NCBI GenBank assembly: GCA_949948835.1
Contig: CATLHF010000012.1
Coordinates: forward strand, 1 to 56,753
Direction: 5' to 3'
DNA length: 56,753 bases
Origin: an uncultured Clostridia bacterium
GTDB taxonomy: Bacteria; Bacillota; Clostridia; TANB77; CAG-508
Below, piece by piece: positions 28,912 through 38,063 of this stretch. The translations under genes were made by a program, and so were the position numbers. The stretch's first letter is position 1. Every line of letters starts with the position of its first letter. A model generated the notes under the pieces. The model did not search any database and was not told where the DNA came from. It worked only from the letters and a program-made list of their open reading frames with translations.

Positions 28912-30847
28912 ATGCCAAAAAAATTACTAATAACAGAAAAACCATCTGTAGCGATGGAATTTGCAAAAGCACTAAAAATAAATGCAGTAAGAAAAAATGG
29001 ATATTTAGAATCAGAAACATGGATTATTACTTGGTGTGTAGGACATTTAGTTACCATGAGTTATCCAGAAAAGTACGATGAGAAGTTAAGTAAATGGAGA
29101 CTAGAAACATTACCATTTATACCAGATGAATGGAAATATGAAATTATTCCTGCTGTTCAAAACCAATTTAACATTGTAGAAAGTTTATTAAAAAGAGAAG
29201 ATATAGAAGAAATTTATAATGCAGGAGACTCTGGACGTGAGGGAGAATACATACAAAGACTCGTATTTATGATGGCAAAACCAAATCCAAATGCAGTGAT
29301 GAAACGTGTTTGGATTGATTCTCAAACGGAGGAAGAAATTGTAAGAGGAATTAAAGAAGCAAAAAACTTATCAGAATATGATAGTTTATCCGATTCCGCC
29401 TATTTACGTGCCAAAGAAGATTACTTAATTGGAATTAATTTTTCGAGATTGTTATCTATCATTTATGGAAGAAGAGTTGCAAAAGAAGCAAATCTAGATA
29501 GAGCTTCCATTTCAGTAGGACGTGTTATGACATGTGTTTTAGGAATGATTGTACAAAGAGAAAGAGAAATTAGAAATTTTGTAAAAACCAAATATTATAA
29601 AGTAATAGGTGAATTTGGAGATGAACAAAGTTCTTTTAAAGCAGAATGGAAAATGACTGAAAACTCAAAAATGTATCAATCACCCAAATTATATAATGAG
29701 ACTGGCTTTAAAAAAGAAGATGATGCAAAAGAATTTATTACTTCTCTTATGGGAAAACAAGCAAATATAGTAGAAGTAAAAAAATCCAAACAAAAAGAAA
29801 ATGCACCACTATTATTTAATTTAGCAGAAATCCAAAATGAATGTACCAAACGTTTTAAAATTAAACCAGATGAAACATTAGAGAACATTCAAAATTTATA
29901 TGAAAAGAAATTAGTAACTTATCCAAGAACCGATGCTAGGGTGTTATCAACAGCAGTAGCGAAAGAAATTTCAAAAAATTTAAATGGAATTGCGAAAAAT
30001 TTTAAAGATGAAGAAGTTCAGGGCTATTTAAAAAAGATGGTAGAGGAAAAATATTCTACGAATTTAGTAAAAACGAAATACGTAAATGATACTAAAATAA
30101 CAGACCACTATGCTATTATTCCAACAGGACAAGGGTATGAAAATTACGATAAATTACCTGACTTACAAAAACAAATTTATAAAGTAATTGTAAAGCGATT
30201 TTTAGCAATTTTTTATCCACCAGCAGAATTTAATAAAATAGCAGTAACGGTAAATATTGAAAACGAAGTTTTTAACACAAGTGGAAAAGTATGTGTAAAA
30301 CAAGGATACCTTGAAGTACTTGGCACTTCAAGAGTGAAGAGTGAAGACGGAAAACAGAAGAGTGAGGAGCCTGAAAATAATATTGATATATTAAACACCT
30401 TAAAAAAAGGTGAGAGGATTGAAGTTTTGAATTTTGAAACGAAAGATTCTGAAACAAGTCCTCCTACTAGGTATAATTCAGGTTCTATTATCTTAGCAAT
30501 GGAGAATGCAGGAAAACTAATTGAAGATGAGGAACTAAGAGAACAGATTAAAGGAGCTGGAATTGGTACTAGTGCAACAAGAGCAGAAATTATGAAAAAA
30601 CTAGAGAAAATAAAATATATCGAAGTAAACGCTAAAACTCAAATCATTACTCCTACCAATTATGGAGAAATTATTTATGATGTAGTAGCAAGTTCAATGC
30701 CAGACATGCTAAATCCAAAACTAACAGCAAGTTGGGAAAAAGGACTTGATATGGTAGCAAAAAAAGAAATTCCAAAAGAAGAATTCATGCGGAAAGTTAG
30801 AAAATTATATTAAATCAAAATTTAATAAATTAATTGTGAATATGTAA
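28912..30847 (+). CDS. topB: DNA topoisomerase III, CGG +1 frameshift near the C-terminus
   Basis: The protein starts MPKKLLITEKPSVAMEFAKAL (Toprim) and has NAGDSGREGEYIQR, the active-site Tyr in YEKKLVTYPRTDARVLS and GIGTSATRAEIM. Read straight it ends EEFMRKVRKLY at a stop in 30811-30813. Skipping the C at 30790 gives EEFM-GKLENYIKSKFNK..., 644 residues in all, which looks like the normal amphipathic topoisomerase III C-terminus. Type IA topoisomerases relax or decatenate single-stranded-containing DNA. The start is 4 bp after the HD gene; the ribosome binding site is weak, suggesting translational coupling. Confidence 0.9.
30790..30793 (+). other. CGG +1 frameshift site 7 (topB)
   Basis: TTC ATG CGG AAA GTT becomes TTC ATG GGA AAG TTA GAA AAT when C is skipped. 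Without the shift the protein ends seven codons later. Confidence 0.75.
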
Positions 30848-30898
30848 AAACGTATAAATTTCTAAAAAATAGCCAATCTAAATATTGGTGATAAGTGT

Positions 30899-31148
30899 AT
30901 GAGTATTTCGTGGATTAAGGCAAAAAGCGATAACAAAAGTTTTCGCTTTTTTCAAAATATGGGATTTGATGTATTGGAATTAGAAGACTTAGAAAAAACA
31001 GATGAAGTGATTTCAGATTTAATACGGAAAACATCGTGATACCATTGTACTAACAAATGAAGTGGCAGGGTTTTCTAGTGATATTATTAAAAAATATGAT
31101 AAAAATGAAAGTATCAATATTATTATTGCACCCAATAAACAGGAATAG
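30899..31148 (+). CDS. small protein of unknown function, one CGG +1 frameshift site
   Basis: With the C at 31025 skipped, an 82-residue protein results: MSISWIKAKSDNKSFRFFQN, then GFDVLELEDLEKTDEVISDL-IGKHRDTIVLTNEVAGF and a C-terminal INIIIAPNKQE. The alternating hydrophobic pattern suggests a small alpha/beta fold. It precedes yyaC by 53 bp, so a link to sporulation is possible. Without the shift it stops five codons after the CGG. I do not recognise a family. Confidence 0.65.
31025..31028 (+). other. CGG +1 frameshift site 8 (small ORF before yyaC)
   Basis: TTA ATA CGG AAA ACA TCG TGA becomes TTA ATA GGA AAA CAT CGT GAT when C is skipped. Confidence 0.85.
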
Positions 31149-31201
31149 GACGAGTTAACTATGCATAAACTGGGGAGAGAAAAATAAGAGGTGGTAATAG
31201 T

Positions 31202-31748
31202 ATGCTTTCACAAAACGAGCAATATAATAATTTCGTTAATGAATTTAGTAGTATCCTATATAATATGAAAATCGAGATTCCATTTTCTGATTACATATTT
31301 TTATGTGTTGGCAGTGATAAAATTATTGGAGATAGTTATGGACCATTAGTAGGGGAGAAGCTAAAAGAAAGTTTTAAAAATATGTATAATAATATTGAAG
31401 TATACGGAACATTAGAAGAACCAATTTCAGCCATTAATTTAGAAAAAACAGTAACACAAATTTACAAAAAATATCAGCACCCATGTATGATTGCAATCGA
31501 TTCTGCTTTTGGTAGAGAAGATAAAGTAGGAACCATCTTGGTATCAGATAGCAAAATGCAATGTGGTAAAGGAACTGGAAAAAACATGATAAAAATAGGA
31601 GATATTAGTATAAAAGCGGTTGTAGCAAAAGATTTAAAAATGCCAAGATACAATTTTTCTAACCTTCAAAACACATCGTTAGGAAGTATTATGAAATTAG
31701 CAGATATTACAGCAAGTCGGAATCTATAATACGATTAAATATCATTAA
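31202..31748 (+). CDS. yyaC: YyaC-like sporulation protein (DUF1256), CGG +1 frameshift near the C-terminus
   Basis: The protein has the family motifs FLCVGSDKIIGDSYGPLVGEKL, GTLEEPISAINL, AIDSAFGREDKVG and KGTGKNMIKIGDISI, resembling germination-protease-like spore proteins. Read straight it ends ITASRNL. Skipping the C at 31718 extends it to ITAS-GIYNTIKYH, 181 residues. It follows AGAGGTGG. The neighbouring spoIVFA/spoIVFB genes support a spore-forming host. Confidence 0.87.
31718..31721 (+). other. CGG +1 frameshift site 9 (yyaC)
   Basis: GCA AGT CGG AAT CTA TAA becomes GCA AGT GGA ATC TAT AAT when C is skipped, extending the C-terminus by seven residues. Confidence 0.7.
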
Positions 31749-31816
31749 ACAAAATGTATATTCCCTAAAAATTTGGAAAAAATTTATATAATATTCTAAA
31801 ATTTTAGGAGGTACAT

Positions 31817-32164
31817 ATGAATATCGATAATATGAAAAATATCGTTGTATTAAAAGATTTGCCATCAAATATGGTAGAAGAGGCAATTGTGATATTAAAG
31901 CCCAATATAAAAATGAAAGATATTAAAACAGAAGAAAAGAAAAAGGAAAATATTAAAGTAGGAGCAAAAAACACAAAAACTTCAAAAGAGTATATTATAA
32001 AAGAAGCAGAAGAAATAGTAAGTCAATATATTTCTAATTTAGAAAAACCAAAACAATTAGAAATTAGTAATCAAAAGCTAATGGCAAAATACCAAAAGAT
32101 TAAGACATTAACAATATTATTTGGATTGGTAGGAGCCTTTGGTATTATTGTGAATTTATTATGA
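31817..32164 (+). CDS. small tail-anchored membrane protein, function unknown
   Basis: The 115-residue protein has a charged N-terminal region (Lys/Glu-rich around residues 35-60) and one C-terminal membrane helix (LTILFGLVGAFGIIVNLL, last 18 residues). This puts the bulk in the cytoplasm or forespore. The start follows TAGGAGG. It sits between yyaC and spoIVFA; a sporulation role is only inferred from that position. Confidence 0.75.
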   Translation: MNIDNMKNIVVLKDLPSNMVEEAIVILKPNIKMKDIKTEEKKKENIKVGAKNTKTSKEYIIKEAEEIVSQYISNLEKPKQLEISNQKLMAKYQKIKTLTILFGLVGAFGIIVNLL

Positions 32165-32228
32165 ATAAAACACCTTTACCTAACATATATATTACAAAAT
32201 AGTGATGTTAGATAGGGGTGTTTTGTTG

Positions 32229-33146
32229 TTGGAAAGAACATTAACTGAGGAAGAAAGAATAAGAAGAGCGGAGGAAATTTATCAAAGAAGAAGAGGTGGA
32301 TATGCCTATGGAAGAGATAGTAGAATTACTAGAGTCAATGTGAAAGAAGAAAAAAATTTTTCTTTGTTTAAAAAGATGTTTTTGCAAATTGCAATTTGTT
32401 TGGTTATCTATTTTATTTTTTATTTAATTCAAAATAGTAACTACATATTTTCAGAAGATGTTTTAACAAAAACAAAACAGATTCTTTCCTACGATATTGA
32501 CATAGCAAACATATACCAACAAACCATACAATTTATTTCTAGTCAAATGGAAGGGTTTACACCAGATGACCAAAACGTAGATAAAAATCAAGAAAACCAA
32601 AATACCATAACGCCAGATGAAGAAAAGCAGCAAGAATCACAAACACAAGAAAATGGAGTAGGAGGAGCAGAATTAGAAAATGCTATTATGGAAGATACAG
32701 TAGTTGCTAGTGCAGATGAACTCAAACAACCACAAACAGATGATGAATATATTAAAAGTAATTTTTCTTTCATCAAACCAATTAATGGGGTGATTTCTTC
32801 TGAATTTGGACAAAGAGATTCTGAAAATCCAATTGTTAGTAAAAATCATTCAGGAATCGATATTGCAGCAAATACAGGAACGGTGATTAAAGCTTCCATG
32901 GAGGGAACTGTCACAGTATCTAGTACGGTTGGAGACTATGGATACCACATAAAAATTGTGAACAATGATGTAACCACTTTATATGGACATTGCAGTAAGC
33001 TATATGTAAAACAAGGAGATGTGGTAACCCAAGGGCAAGAAATTGCAGAAGTAGGATCAACAGGAAAATCAACAGGTCCACACCTACATTTTGAAATTAT
33101 GAGAGGTTCAACCTATATTAATCCAAGAAACATATTAGAATTTTAA
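32229..33146 (+). CDS. spoIVFA: SpoIVFA-like membrane protein with LytM (M23) domain
   Basis: A cytoplasmic N-terminus, one membrane segment (about residues 50-70 from the chosen start), an Asn/Gln-rich linker and a C-terminal M23 domain. The domain keeps the metal ligands: NHSGIDIA and GPHLHFEI. In B. subtilis SpoIVFA holds the protease SpoIVFB in the outer forespore membrane; spoIVFB follows directly. I prefer a TTG start at 32229 behind AGGGGTG; an in-frame ATG at 32205 has no ribosome binding site. A general M23 peptidase cannot be excluded. Confidence 0.78.
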   Translation: MERTLTEEERIRRAEEIYQRRRGGYAYGRDSRITRVNVKEEKNFSLFKKMFLQIAICLVIYFIFYLIQNSNYIFSEDVLTKTKQILSYDIDIANIYQQTIQFISSQMEGFTPDDQNVDKNQENQNTITPDEEKQQESQTQENGVGGAELENAIMEDTVVASADELKQPQTDDEYIKSNFSFIKPINGVISSEFGQRDSENPIVSKNHSGIDIAANTGTVIKASMEGTVTVSSTVGDYGYHIKIVNNDVTTLYGHCSKLYVKQGDVVTQGQEIAEVGSTGKSTGPHLHFEIMRGSTYINPRNILEF

Positions 33147-33162
33147 TGTAAAGAGGAAAACA

Positions 33163-33816
33163 ATGAGTATTAAAATAAATTTAAAAATATTCTTATTTGC
33201 AATCATTTTTTATCTAACAAAACAAATTCATATTTATGCTCTTTTAATGTTATTTGCATTCTTTCATGAAATGGGACATTTATTGTGTGGAATCATTATG
33301 GGGTTAAAACCAAAAGCATTAAAGATTATGCCATTAGGGCTAAGTGTGGAATTCAATATCCCACCAGAAGAGTACAATAAAAAAATAGCAAAAGCCAATC
33401 AATTGGAAATAAGAAAAATGTGGATTGCATTAGCAGGACCACTAACCAATGTTATGATTATACTAATTACAATCATATTTAGAGGTAACATAGATAGATT
33501 ACTTTACCAAGAAATTGTTTATTGCAATTTATTAATTACGATTTTCAACTTATTACCGATTTATCCATTAGATGGAGCAAGAATTGTAAAAGCATGGATT
33601 CGCATGCTAAAAGGAAGAAGAAAATCAATTGATTTAACAAATTACATATCGAATATTAGTATGGTTTTCATTACGATGGTTTCAAGTATTGCTATCTATT
33701 ATTATAAAAACATAGCTATTTTGTTTATCATAGCATACTTATGGGGGATTGTTATCATTGAAAACAAAAGATATTACCTAAAAAAGAGAATTGATAAAAT
33801 TATACAAAACAGTTGA
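33163..33816 (+). CDS. spoIVFB: SpoIVFB-like intramembrane metalloprotease (M50)
   Basis: The 217-residue membrane protein carries the site-2-protease zinc motif FFHEMGHLLCG (about residues 36-46) and the second motif NLLPIYPLDGARIVKAW. It has about five membrane segments. In sporulating Firmicutes SpoIVFB cleaves pro-sigma-K. It starts 16 bp after the SpoIVFA-like gene, behind AGAGGAAAAC, as expected for spoIVFAB. Confidence 0.88.
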   Translation: MSIKINLKIFLFAIIFYLTKQIHIYALLMLFAFFHEMGHLLCGIIMGLKPKALKIMPLGLSVEFNIPPEEYNKKIAKANQLEIRKMWIALAGPLTNVMIILITIIFRGNIDRLLYQEIVYCNLLITIFNLLPIYPLDGARIVKAWIRMLKGRRKSIDLTNYISNISMVFITMVSSIAIYYYKNIAILFIIAYLWGIVIIENKRYYLKKRIDKIIQNS

Positions 33817-33869
33817 AATAAAATGGATTTAATAGTAAGATATACATAAGAAAAATGGAGGATATGCGA

Positions 33870-35265
33870 ATGATGAATTTAAAAAGAGATAGTAAAAAAG
33901 GAGTTACCTTAGTAACACTTTCCATTGCCATTATAATTATGCTTATTATAACCAGTACACTAATCTATAATATTACAACAGGAAGCAAAGTAAAGGCTTT
34001 AAATAATATGTATTACGATATTAATAAGATAAGAGACAAAGTAGATATGTACTACATTAATTATCATACGATTCCAATAGTAAACACTCCATATAAAAAT
34101 ACAAGTCATATACAGTCCATTAATCCAAATGATAATGAGGTATATTTTGTAGTAGACTTAGAAGCATTGGAAAATATGAATTTAAATTATGGACAAGACT
34201 ATAAAGCTTATCAATCAAATCCATCAGAAGGTCTTACCAATCTTTATATCATAAATGAGAGAAGTCATAGTATTTATTATGTACAAGGGATTTCTTTTGA
34301 TAATAAAATGTATTATACGATACCAGAAGAAAACACAAAAGTAACCGATAATACCTTACCAACAATACCACAAATTAATATTATATCAGGTACTAAGAGT
34401 AAGAAGGGATTTTATGTAGGAGATGTAGTTTTGAATATAACGCCAGGCATTGATAAGATGTCAGGAGTTAATCGAACAACTTACAAAATAATAAAAAATG
34501 GACAACCTTCCGAAGAAATAGAATTAGGAGAAGATAAAACAATTACTCTAAATGAAAATGCTGATTATGAGGTAATAGCGTATACATACGATAATGAGCA
34601 AAATATGGCAGAAAGTAAAAAGTTAACTTTTTCTATACAAGAAGATTATTTAGAATTATATTTTAAAAAAGGAGAATATTGGACAGAAGCTGATAATATA
34701 TATGCTTATCTTTGGATTCAAACAGAGGAAGGAGTCAACGAATACAAAGCTTGGCCGGGTGAAAAAATGACATTGGTATCTGAGACAGATAATATCTACT
34801 CTATGGTTATTCCTGCCAGATATGAAAAAGGAATGGTTGTATTTAACAAACGGACAAGCAGCAATACAAACAATAGATATTGTTATTCCAGGAGAAGATA
34901 AAATTTTTATTCCAGATGATACAAAAAATAGAAATGTATATATTAGAGTTAATTGGAGATATGCTAGTTTATATATATGGAATGATAATGGAACATATAA
35001 TAATATGTCATGGCCAGGAATAGAAAAGTACCGTATAAAATATGATAGTAGTTATTCTTATTATCGATGTGAAATACCAGAAGGATACAATCAGTTTATT
35101 TTGGTACAATTAAGGGATACAGGAAGCAATATTGCGGGTTCTCAAACAAAGGATATTTTATTTGAAAGGGATAATCAGTTGTATACATTAAGTACAAATG
35201 GAACAATAATGTCTACTACGACATATTCAGGAGGACAATGGGAAAATATACAAGATTGGTTGTAA
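33870..35265 (+). CDS. pilin-like protein with two starch-binding-like modules, one CGG +1 frameshift site
   Basis: With the C at 34851 skipped, 464 residues result. The N-terminus KKGVTLVTLSIAIIIMLIIT is prepilin-like without the +5 Glu. Then a variable beta region, and two CBM26-like modules: YAYLWIQTEEG ... AWPGEKMTLV ... VFNKGQAAIQTIDIVIPG, and LYIWNDNGTYNNMSWPG. The frameshift falls inside the first module, turning NKRTSSN into the expected NKGQAAIQT. I chose ATG 33870 because GGAGG at 33857-33861 is at the right distance and overlaps the first ATG. It is probably cell-surface and glucan-binding. Confidence 0.82.
34851..34854 (+). other. CGG +1 frameshift site 10 (CBM26-like surface protein)
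   Basis: AAC AAA CGG ACA AGC becomes AAC AAA GGA CAA GCA GCA when C is skipped, restoring the family motif NKGQAAIQT. Confidence 0.92.
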
Positions 35266-35270
35266 ATTAC

Positions 35271-35299
35271 TTGCATTATTTAGAAATATATGATACAAT
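35271..35299 (+). promoter_or_regulatory. promoter of rpsF-ssb-rpsR
   Basis: TTGCAT (35271-35276) and TACAAT (35294-35299) are 17 bp apart, beginning 5 bp after the previous stop codon. Confidence 0.7.
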
Positions 35300-35332
35300 A
35301 AGCAATGTTTGAAAAAAAGCATTGCTTTTTTC
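35300..35332 (+). terminator. terminator hairpin abutting the rpsF promoter
   Basis: AAGCAATG (35300-35307) pairs with CATTGCTT (35319-35326), then TTTTTT. It starts right at the end of the -10, so read-through from upstream is stopped within the new promoter. Confidence 0.7.
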
Positions 35333-35362
35333 CTTACTCATACCGAAAAGGGAGTATGGGTT
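35333..35362 (+). promoter_or_regulatory. candidate S6:S18 leader site
   Basis: TACTC and GAGTA enclose ATACCGAAAAGG with an exposed CCG. S6:S18 leaders known from other bacteria use a CCG trinucleotide in such a structure upstream of rpsF. The match is by eye only. Confidence 0.4.
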
Positions 35363-35385
35363 ATAAGCCAAAAGGAGGTGAAATA

Positions 35386-35670
35386 ATGAATCAATACGAG
35401 AGTGTTATCATTATTAATCCAAGTCTAGAAGAAGAAGGAGTAAAAAACCTTGTAGCAAAATTCACAGACTTGATTAATATGGATGGAAAAGTAGAATCTG
35501 TAGAAGAAATGGGCAAGAAAAAATTAGCTTATGAAGTAAAAAAGAACAAAGAAGGATATTATGTTTTAATTAACTTCGAAGCAAAACCAGAATTAATTGC
35601 TGAATTAGAAAGAAACTACAGAATTACAGATGAAGTAATCAAATTTATCGTTGTAAGAAAAGAAGATTAA
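35386..35670 (+). CDS. rpsF: 30S ribosomal protein S6
   Basis: The 94-residue protein begins MNQYESVIIINPSLEEEG and keeps GKKKLAYEVKKNKEGYYVLINF. I chose ATG 35386 behind AAGGAGGTG over a longer frame. S6 pairs with S18, encoded in the same operon, on the small-subunit platform. Confidence 0.97.
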   Translation: MNQYESVIIINPSLEEEGVKNLVAKFTDLINMDGKVESVEEMGKKKLAYEVKKNKEGYYVLINFEAKPELIAELERNYRITDEVIKFIVVRKED

Positions 35671-35736
35671 TTTAAAATGTGCAAACAGAAATTGTTTGTT
35701 AGGAACCTTTAATCATAGAAAGGTAAGGTAAAAAAT

Positions 35737-36156
35737 ATGAACAAAGTAATTTTAATGGGAAGATTAACAAGAGATCCAGAAGTAAGATATACACAAACAA
35801 ACAATACATTAGTAGCAAGTTTTTCACTTGCTGTTAATAGAAGATTTGTAAGACAAGGAGAAGAAAGACAAGCAGATTTTATTAACGTTGTAGCATGGAG
35901 TAAAACAGGAGAGTTTTGTAGTAAATATTTTAAAAAAGGACAACAAGTAGGAATTATTGGAAGAATTCAAACAAGAACATGGGATGACGAACAAGGACAA
36001 AAACACTATGTAACAGAAGTTGTTGCAGAAGAAGCCTATTTTGCGGATAGCAAAAGAGAGGGAGATGCTGCTGGAAGTTTCGAAAATACATTTGGAAGTG
36101 TAGCAAGCCAAAGTCCAGAATTTGAAATTTCTTCAAATGATGACCTACCATTCTAA
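35737..36156 (+). CDS. ssb: single-stranded DNA-binding protein
   Basis: The 139-residue protein has the OB fold (MNKVILMGRLTRDPEVRYT, NVVAWSKTGEFCSKYFKKG) and the C-terminal acidic tip DDLPF that recruits repair and replication partners. The linker is short. The order rpsF-ssb-rpsR is conserved. Confidence 0.97.
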   Translation: MNKVILMGRLTRDPEVRYTQTNNTLVASFSLAVNRRFVRQGEERQADFINVVAWSKTGEFCSKYFKKGQQVGIIGRIQTRTWDDEQGQKHYVTEVVAEEAYFADSKREGDAAGSFENTFGSVASQSPEFEISSNDDLPF

Positions 36157-36182
36157 ATAAAAGATAGGAGGGAAATAGAAAA

Positions 36183-36467
36183 ATGGCAGATAAGAAAAAT
36201 AATAGAAGAAATAATAGAATGAATAATGGTGATGAAGATTATAATCCAAAGTTCAGAAAAATGAGAAAAAAAGTTTGTCCACTATGTGCAGACAAAAACT
36301 TAGTATTAGATTATAAAAATCCAGACCAATTAAAAAAATTCATTAACGAAAAAGGTAAAATCTTACCAAGAAGAGCAACAGGAGCATGTGCAAAACATCA
36401 AAGAGATATTACAATCGCTGTAAAAAGATGTAGACACATTGCAATGTTACCATATACAGAAATTTAA
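36183..36467 (+). CDS. rpsR: 30S ribosomal protein S18
   Basis: The 94-residue protein has the S18 core ([45 protein letters not shown]). It has a CPLC pair and further Cys residues consistent with zinc binding. The start follows AGGAGGG. A strong terminator follows. Confidence 0.97.
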   Translation: MADKKNNRRNNRMNNGDEDYNPKFRKMRKKVCPLCADKNLVLDYKNPDQLKKFINEKGKILPRRATGACAKHQRDITIAVKRCRHIAMLPYTEI

Positions 36468-36476
36468 GTATGTATT

Positions 36477-36517
36477 TAAAAGCTATCATCTATAACAATA
36501 AGGATGATAGCTTTTTC
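36477..36517 (+). terminator. terminator of rpsF-ssb-rpsR
   Basis: AAAAGCTATCATC pairs with GATGATAGCTTTTT across a 12-nt loop. Confidence 0.9.
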
Positions 36518-36645
36518 GTTTTAATTTGCTAAAGCTAGTATATAAAAAGTAATTAGAATATATATTTAAAATACATATTCTCAACAAAATGCTGGTAAAA
36601 ACTGGAAAAAACCGGAAAAAACTGGAAAAAAATTTCCATAAAGTC

Positions 36646-36804
36646 TTGCAAAAGTCTAATACGTCTAGTATAATATTATATACAGATAAGAGAATAAATA
36701 ATATCATTTTATTTATTCCTCCTATTTAAATCTGTAAAACTTAATGATTAATATCTATAAATGGAACAAAAAAATACTAGAGATGGCAGTCTCTAGTATT
36801 TTGC
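36646..36804 (+). ncRNA. candidate small RNA beside a hydrophobic micropeptide
   Basis: TTGCAA (36646-36651), 17 bp, TATAAT (36669-36674) is an excellent promoter. A terminator hairpin, AATACTAGAGA (36774-36784) with TCTCTAGTATTTT (36790-36802), lies ~125 nt on. No open frame with a ribosome binding site lies between on this strand. The hairpin is shared with the convergent micropeptide mRNA. Just upstream (36598-36630) are three near-repeats of AAAAACTGGA. Confidence 0.55.
36771..36804. terminator. bidirectional terminator
   Basis: The AATACTAGAGA/TCTCTAGTATT hairpin has TTTT on the plus strand and TTTTTTT on the minus strand, ending both convergent transcripts. Confidence 0.85.
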
Positions 36805-36812
36805 TATGTATA

Positions 36813-36878
36813 CTAATTGAAATTGCTTAGTATAATAGCGATAACGATTAACGCTATCAACTTAATGATGTTATCCAC
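36813..36878 (-). CDS. 21-residue hydrophobic micropeptide, type I toxin-like
   Basis: A GTG start 9 bases after GAGAGGAGG gives MDNIIKLIALIVIAIILSNF plus Asn, a single membrane helix with a charged N-terminus. It has its own strong promoter (36928-36956) and a convergent small RNA sharing the terminator, the same plan as at 20.9-21.1 kb. Assignment as a toxin rests on architecture only. Confidence 0.5.
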   Translation of the reverse strand: MDNIIKLIALIVIAIILSNFN

Positions 36879-36927
36879 AGGTTTACACCTCCTCTCGCTG
36901 GAAAGACGAAAGTAATGGAACAAACTT

Positions 36928-36956
36928 ATTATACGACGAAAGAGAAAAATAATCAA
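36928..36956 (-). promoter_or_regulatory. promoter of the micropeptide
   Basis: On the minus strand TTGATT (36951-36956) and TATAAT (36928-36933) are 17 bp apart, about 50 bp before the GTG. The rest of 36957-37119 shows no clear feature. Confidence 0.7.
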
Positions 36957-37119
36957 TAAAAATGACGATAAAAAAATAATATTTTCCAAAAATGTTAGAA
37001 AATGTAAGAACTACCAAAAAATGGATTCTTATATTTTTTGTCGCATTCCCAAAATTATCAAAAACAAAGGTTTAAACATATTGTAAATAGGAAATACTTT
37101 TATAAAAGTAGGTGGAAAT

Positions 37120-37977
37120 ATGAAATTAGGAATTGCTTTATCTGGTGGGGGAATTCGTGGAATTGCACATGCAGGAGTATTAAAAGCATTAGAGGATAAC
37201 GGAATAACAATTGATATAATTGGCGGAACCAGTGCAGGAAGTTTAATTGCTGCATTATATGCTATGGGGTATTCACCATATTACATATATATATTATTTA
37301 AACGATATGCAAAAGAAATGGTTAATATTAATAGTGGACCGATTATTTCTGGAATTGGTAATTTTATGATGAATAAGAAAAATACATTACAAGGGTTAAA
37401 ATCTGGAAAAAGCTTAGAAACAATCTATAATCAAATTGCATATAAAAAAGGAATACGAAAACTAAATCAAATAAAAATGCCAATTGTAATTCCAACAGTG
37501 GATATTATGAATTCCAAAGAATACGTTTTTACCAATTATATTCCTCAAAATGTAGAAGACACTTCTCAATACATTACCAACATTACTGTTGGAAAGGCTG
37601 TACGTGCTAGTAGCAGTTTTCCAGCCGTATTTAACCCATGTGAATTTGAAAACCATGCTTTTATGGATGGAGGAGCATTGGATAATGTTCCTGTTTATGA
37701 AGTAAAAAAACAAGGGGCAGATAAAGTAATTGCAGTAAAATTTGATGCTGACCCAGTAGATGAGCAAAGTAATATTATGGATATTGTTATGAAAACGATT
37801 GATATTATGGGAAATAAAATTTCCGAAGAAAGTTTAGAAATGAGTGATTTTGTTTTAAGCGTTTATACAGATAAAGTAGGATTATTAGATGTTAACAAAT
37901 TAGATAGTTGTTATCAATATGGTTACAACTGTGCAGTAGAAAATATGGAGAAAATAAAAGAAATGATACAAAATTAA
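37120..37977 (+). CDS. patatin-like phospholipase (RssA type)
   Basis: The 285-residue protein starts with the oxyanion-hole motif GIALSGGGIRGIAHAGVL, then the nucleophile IIGGTSAGSLIAAL (GxSxG) and the catalytic Asp in FMDGGALDNVPV. It is a predicted cytoplasmic or membrane-associated serine lipase acting on lipids. The start follows AAAGTAGGTGG. It is a single gene with a terminator behind it. Confidence 0.93.
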   Translation: MKLGIALSGGGIRGIAHAGVLKALEDNGITIDIIGGTSAGSLIAALYAMGYSPYYIYILFKRYAKEMVNINSGPIISGIGNFMMNKKNTLQGLKSGKSLETIYNQIAYKKGIRKLNQIKMPIVIPTVDIMNSKEYVFTNYIPQNVEDTSQYITNITVGKAVRASSSFPAVFNPCEFENHAFMDGGALDNVPVYEVKKQGADKVIAVKFDADPVDEQSNIMDIVMKTIDIMGNKISEESLEMSDFVLSVYTDKVGLLDVNKLDSCYQYGYNCAVENMEKIKEMIQN

Positions 37978-37979
37978 CA

Positions 37980-38018
37980 GTAGGGGTTACATATGATGTA
38001 ACCCTTGTTATTTTTTGA
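37980..38018 (+). terminator. rho-independent terminator
   Basis: GGGTTACAT pairs with ATGTAACCC, followed by TTGTTATTTTTT. Confidence 0.85.
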
Positions 38019-38063
38019 AAAATATGATATGATACATATTATTTAATTTTAAGGAGAAACAAT

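Noticed and set aside
36486..36707. 73-codon hydrophobic minus-strand frame with AGGAGG upstream
   Set aside because: It is a T-rich low-complexity frame through a terminator and AAAAACTGGA near-repeats, with no convincing promoter. It contains a CGG that would end it early by the +1 rule. Not convincing enough to list.
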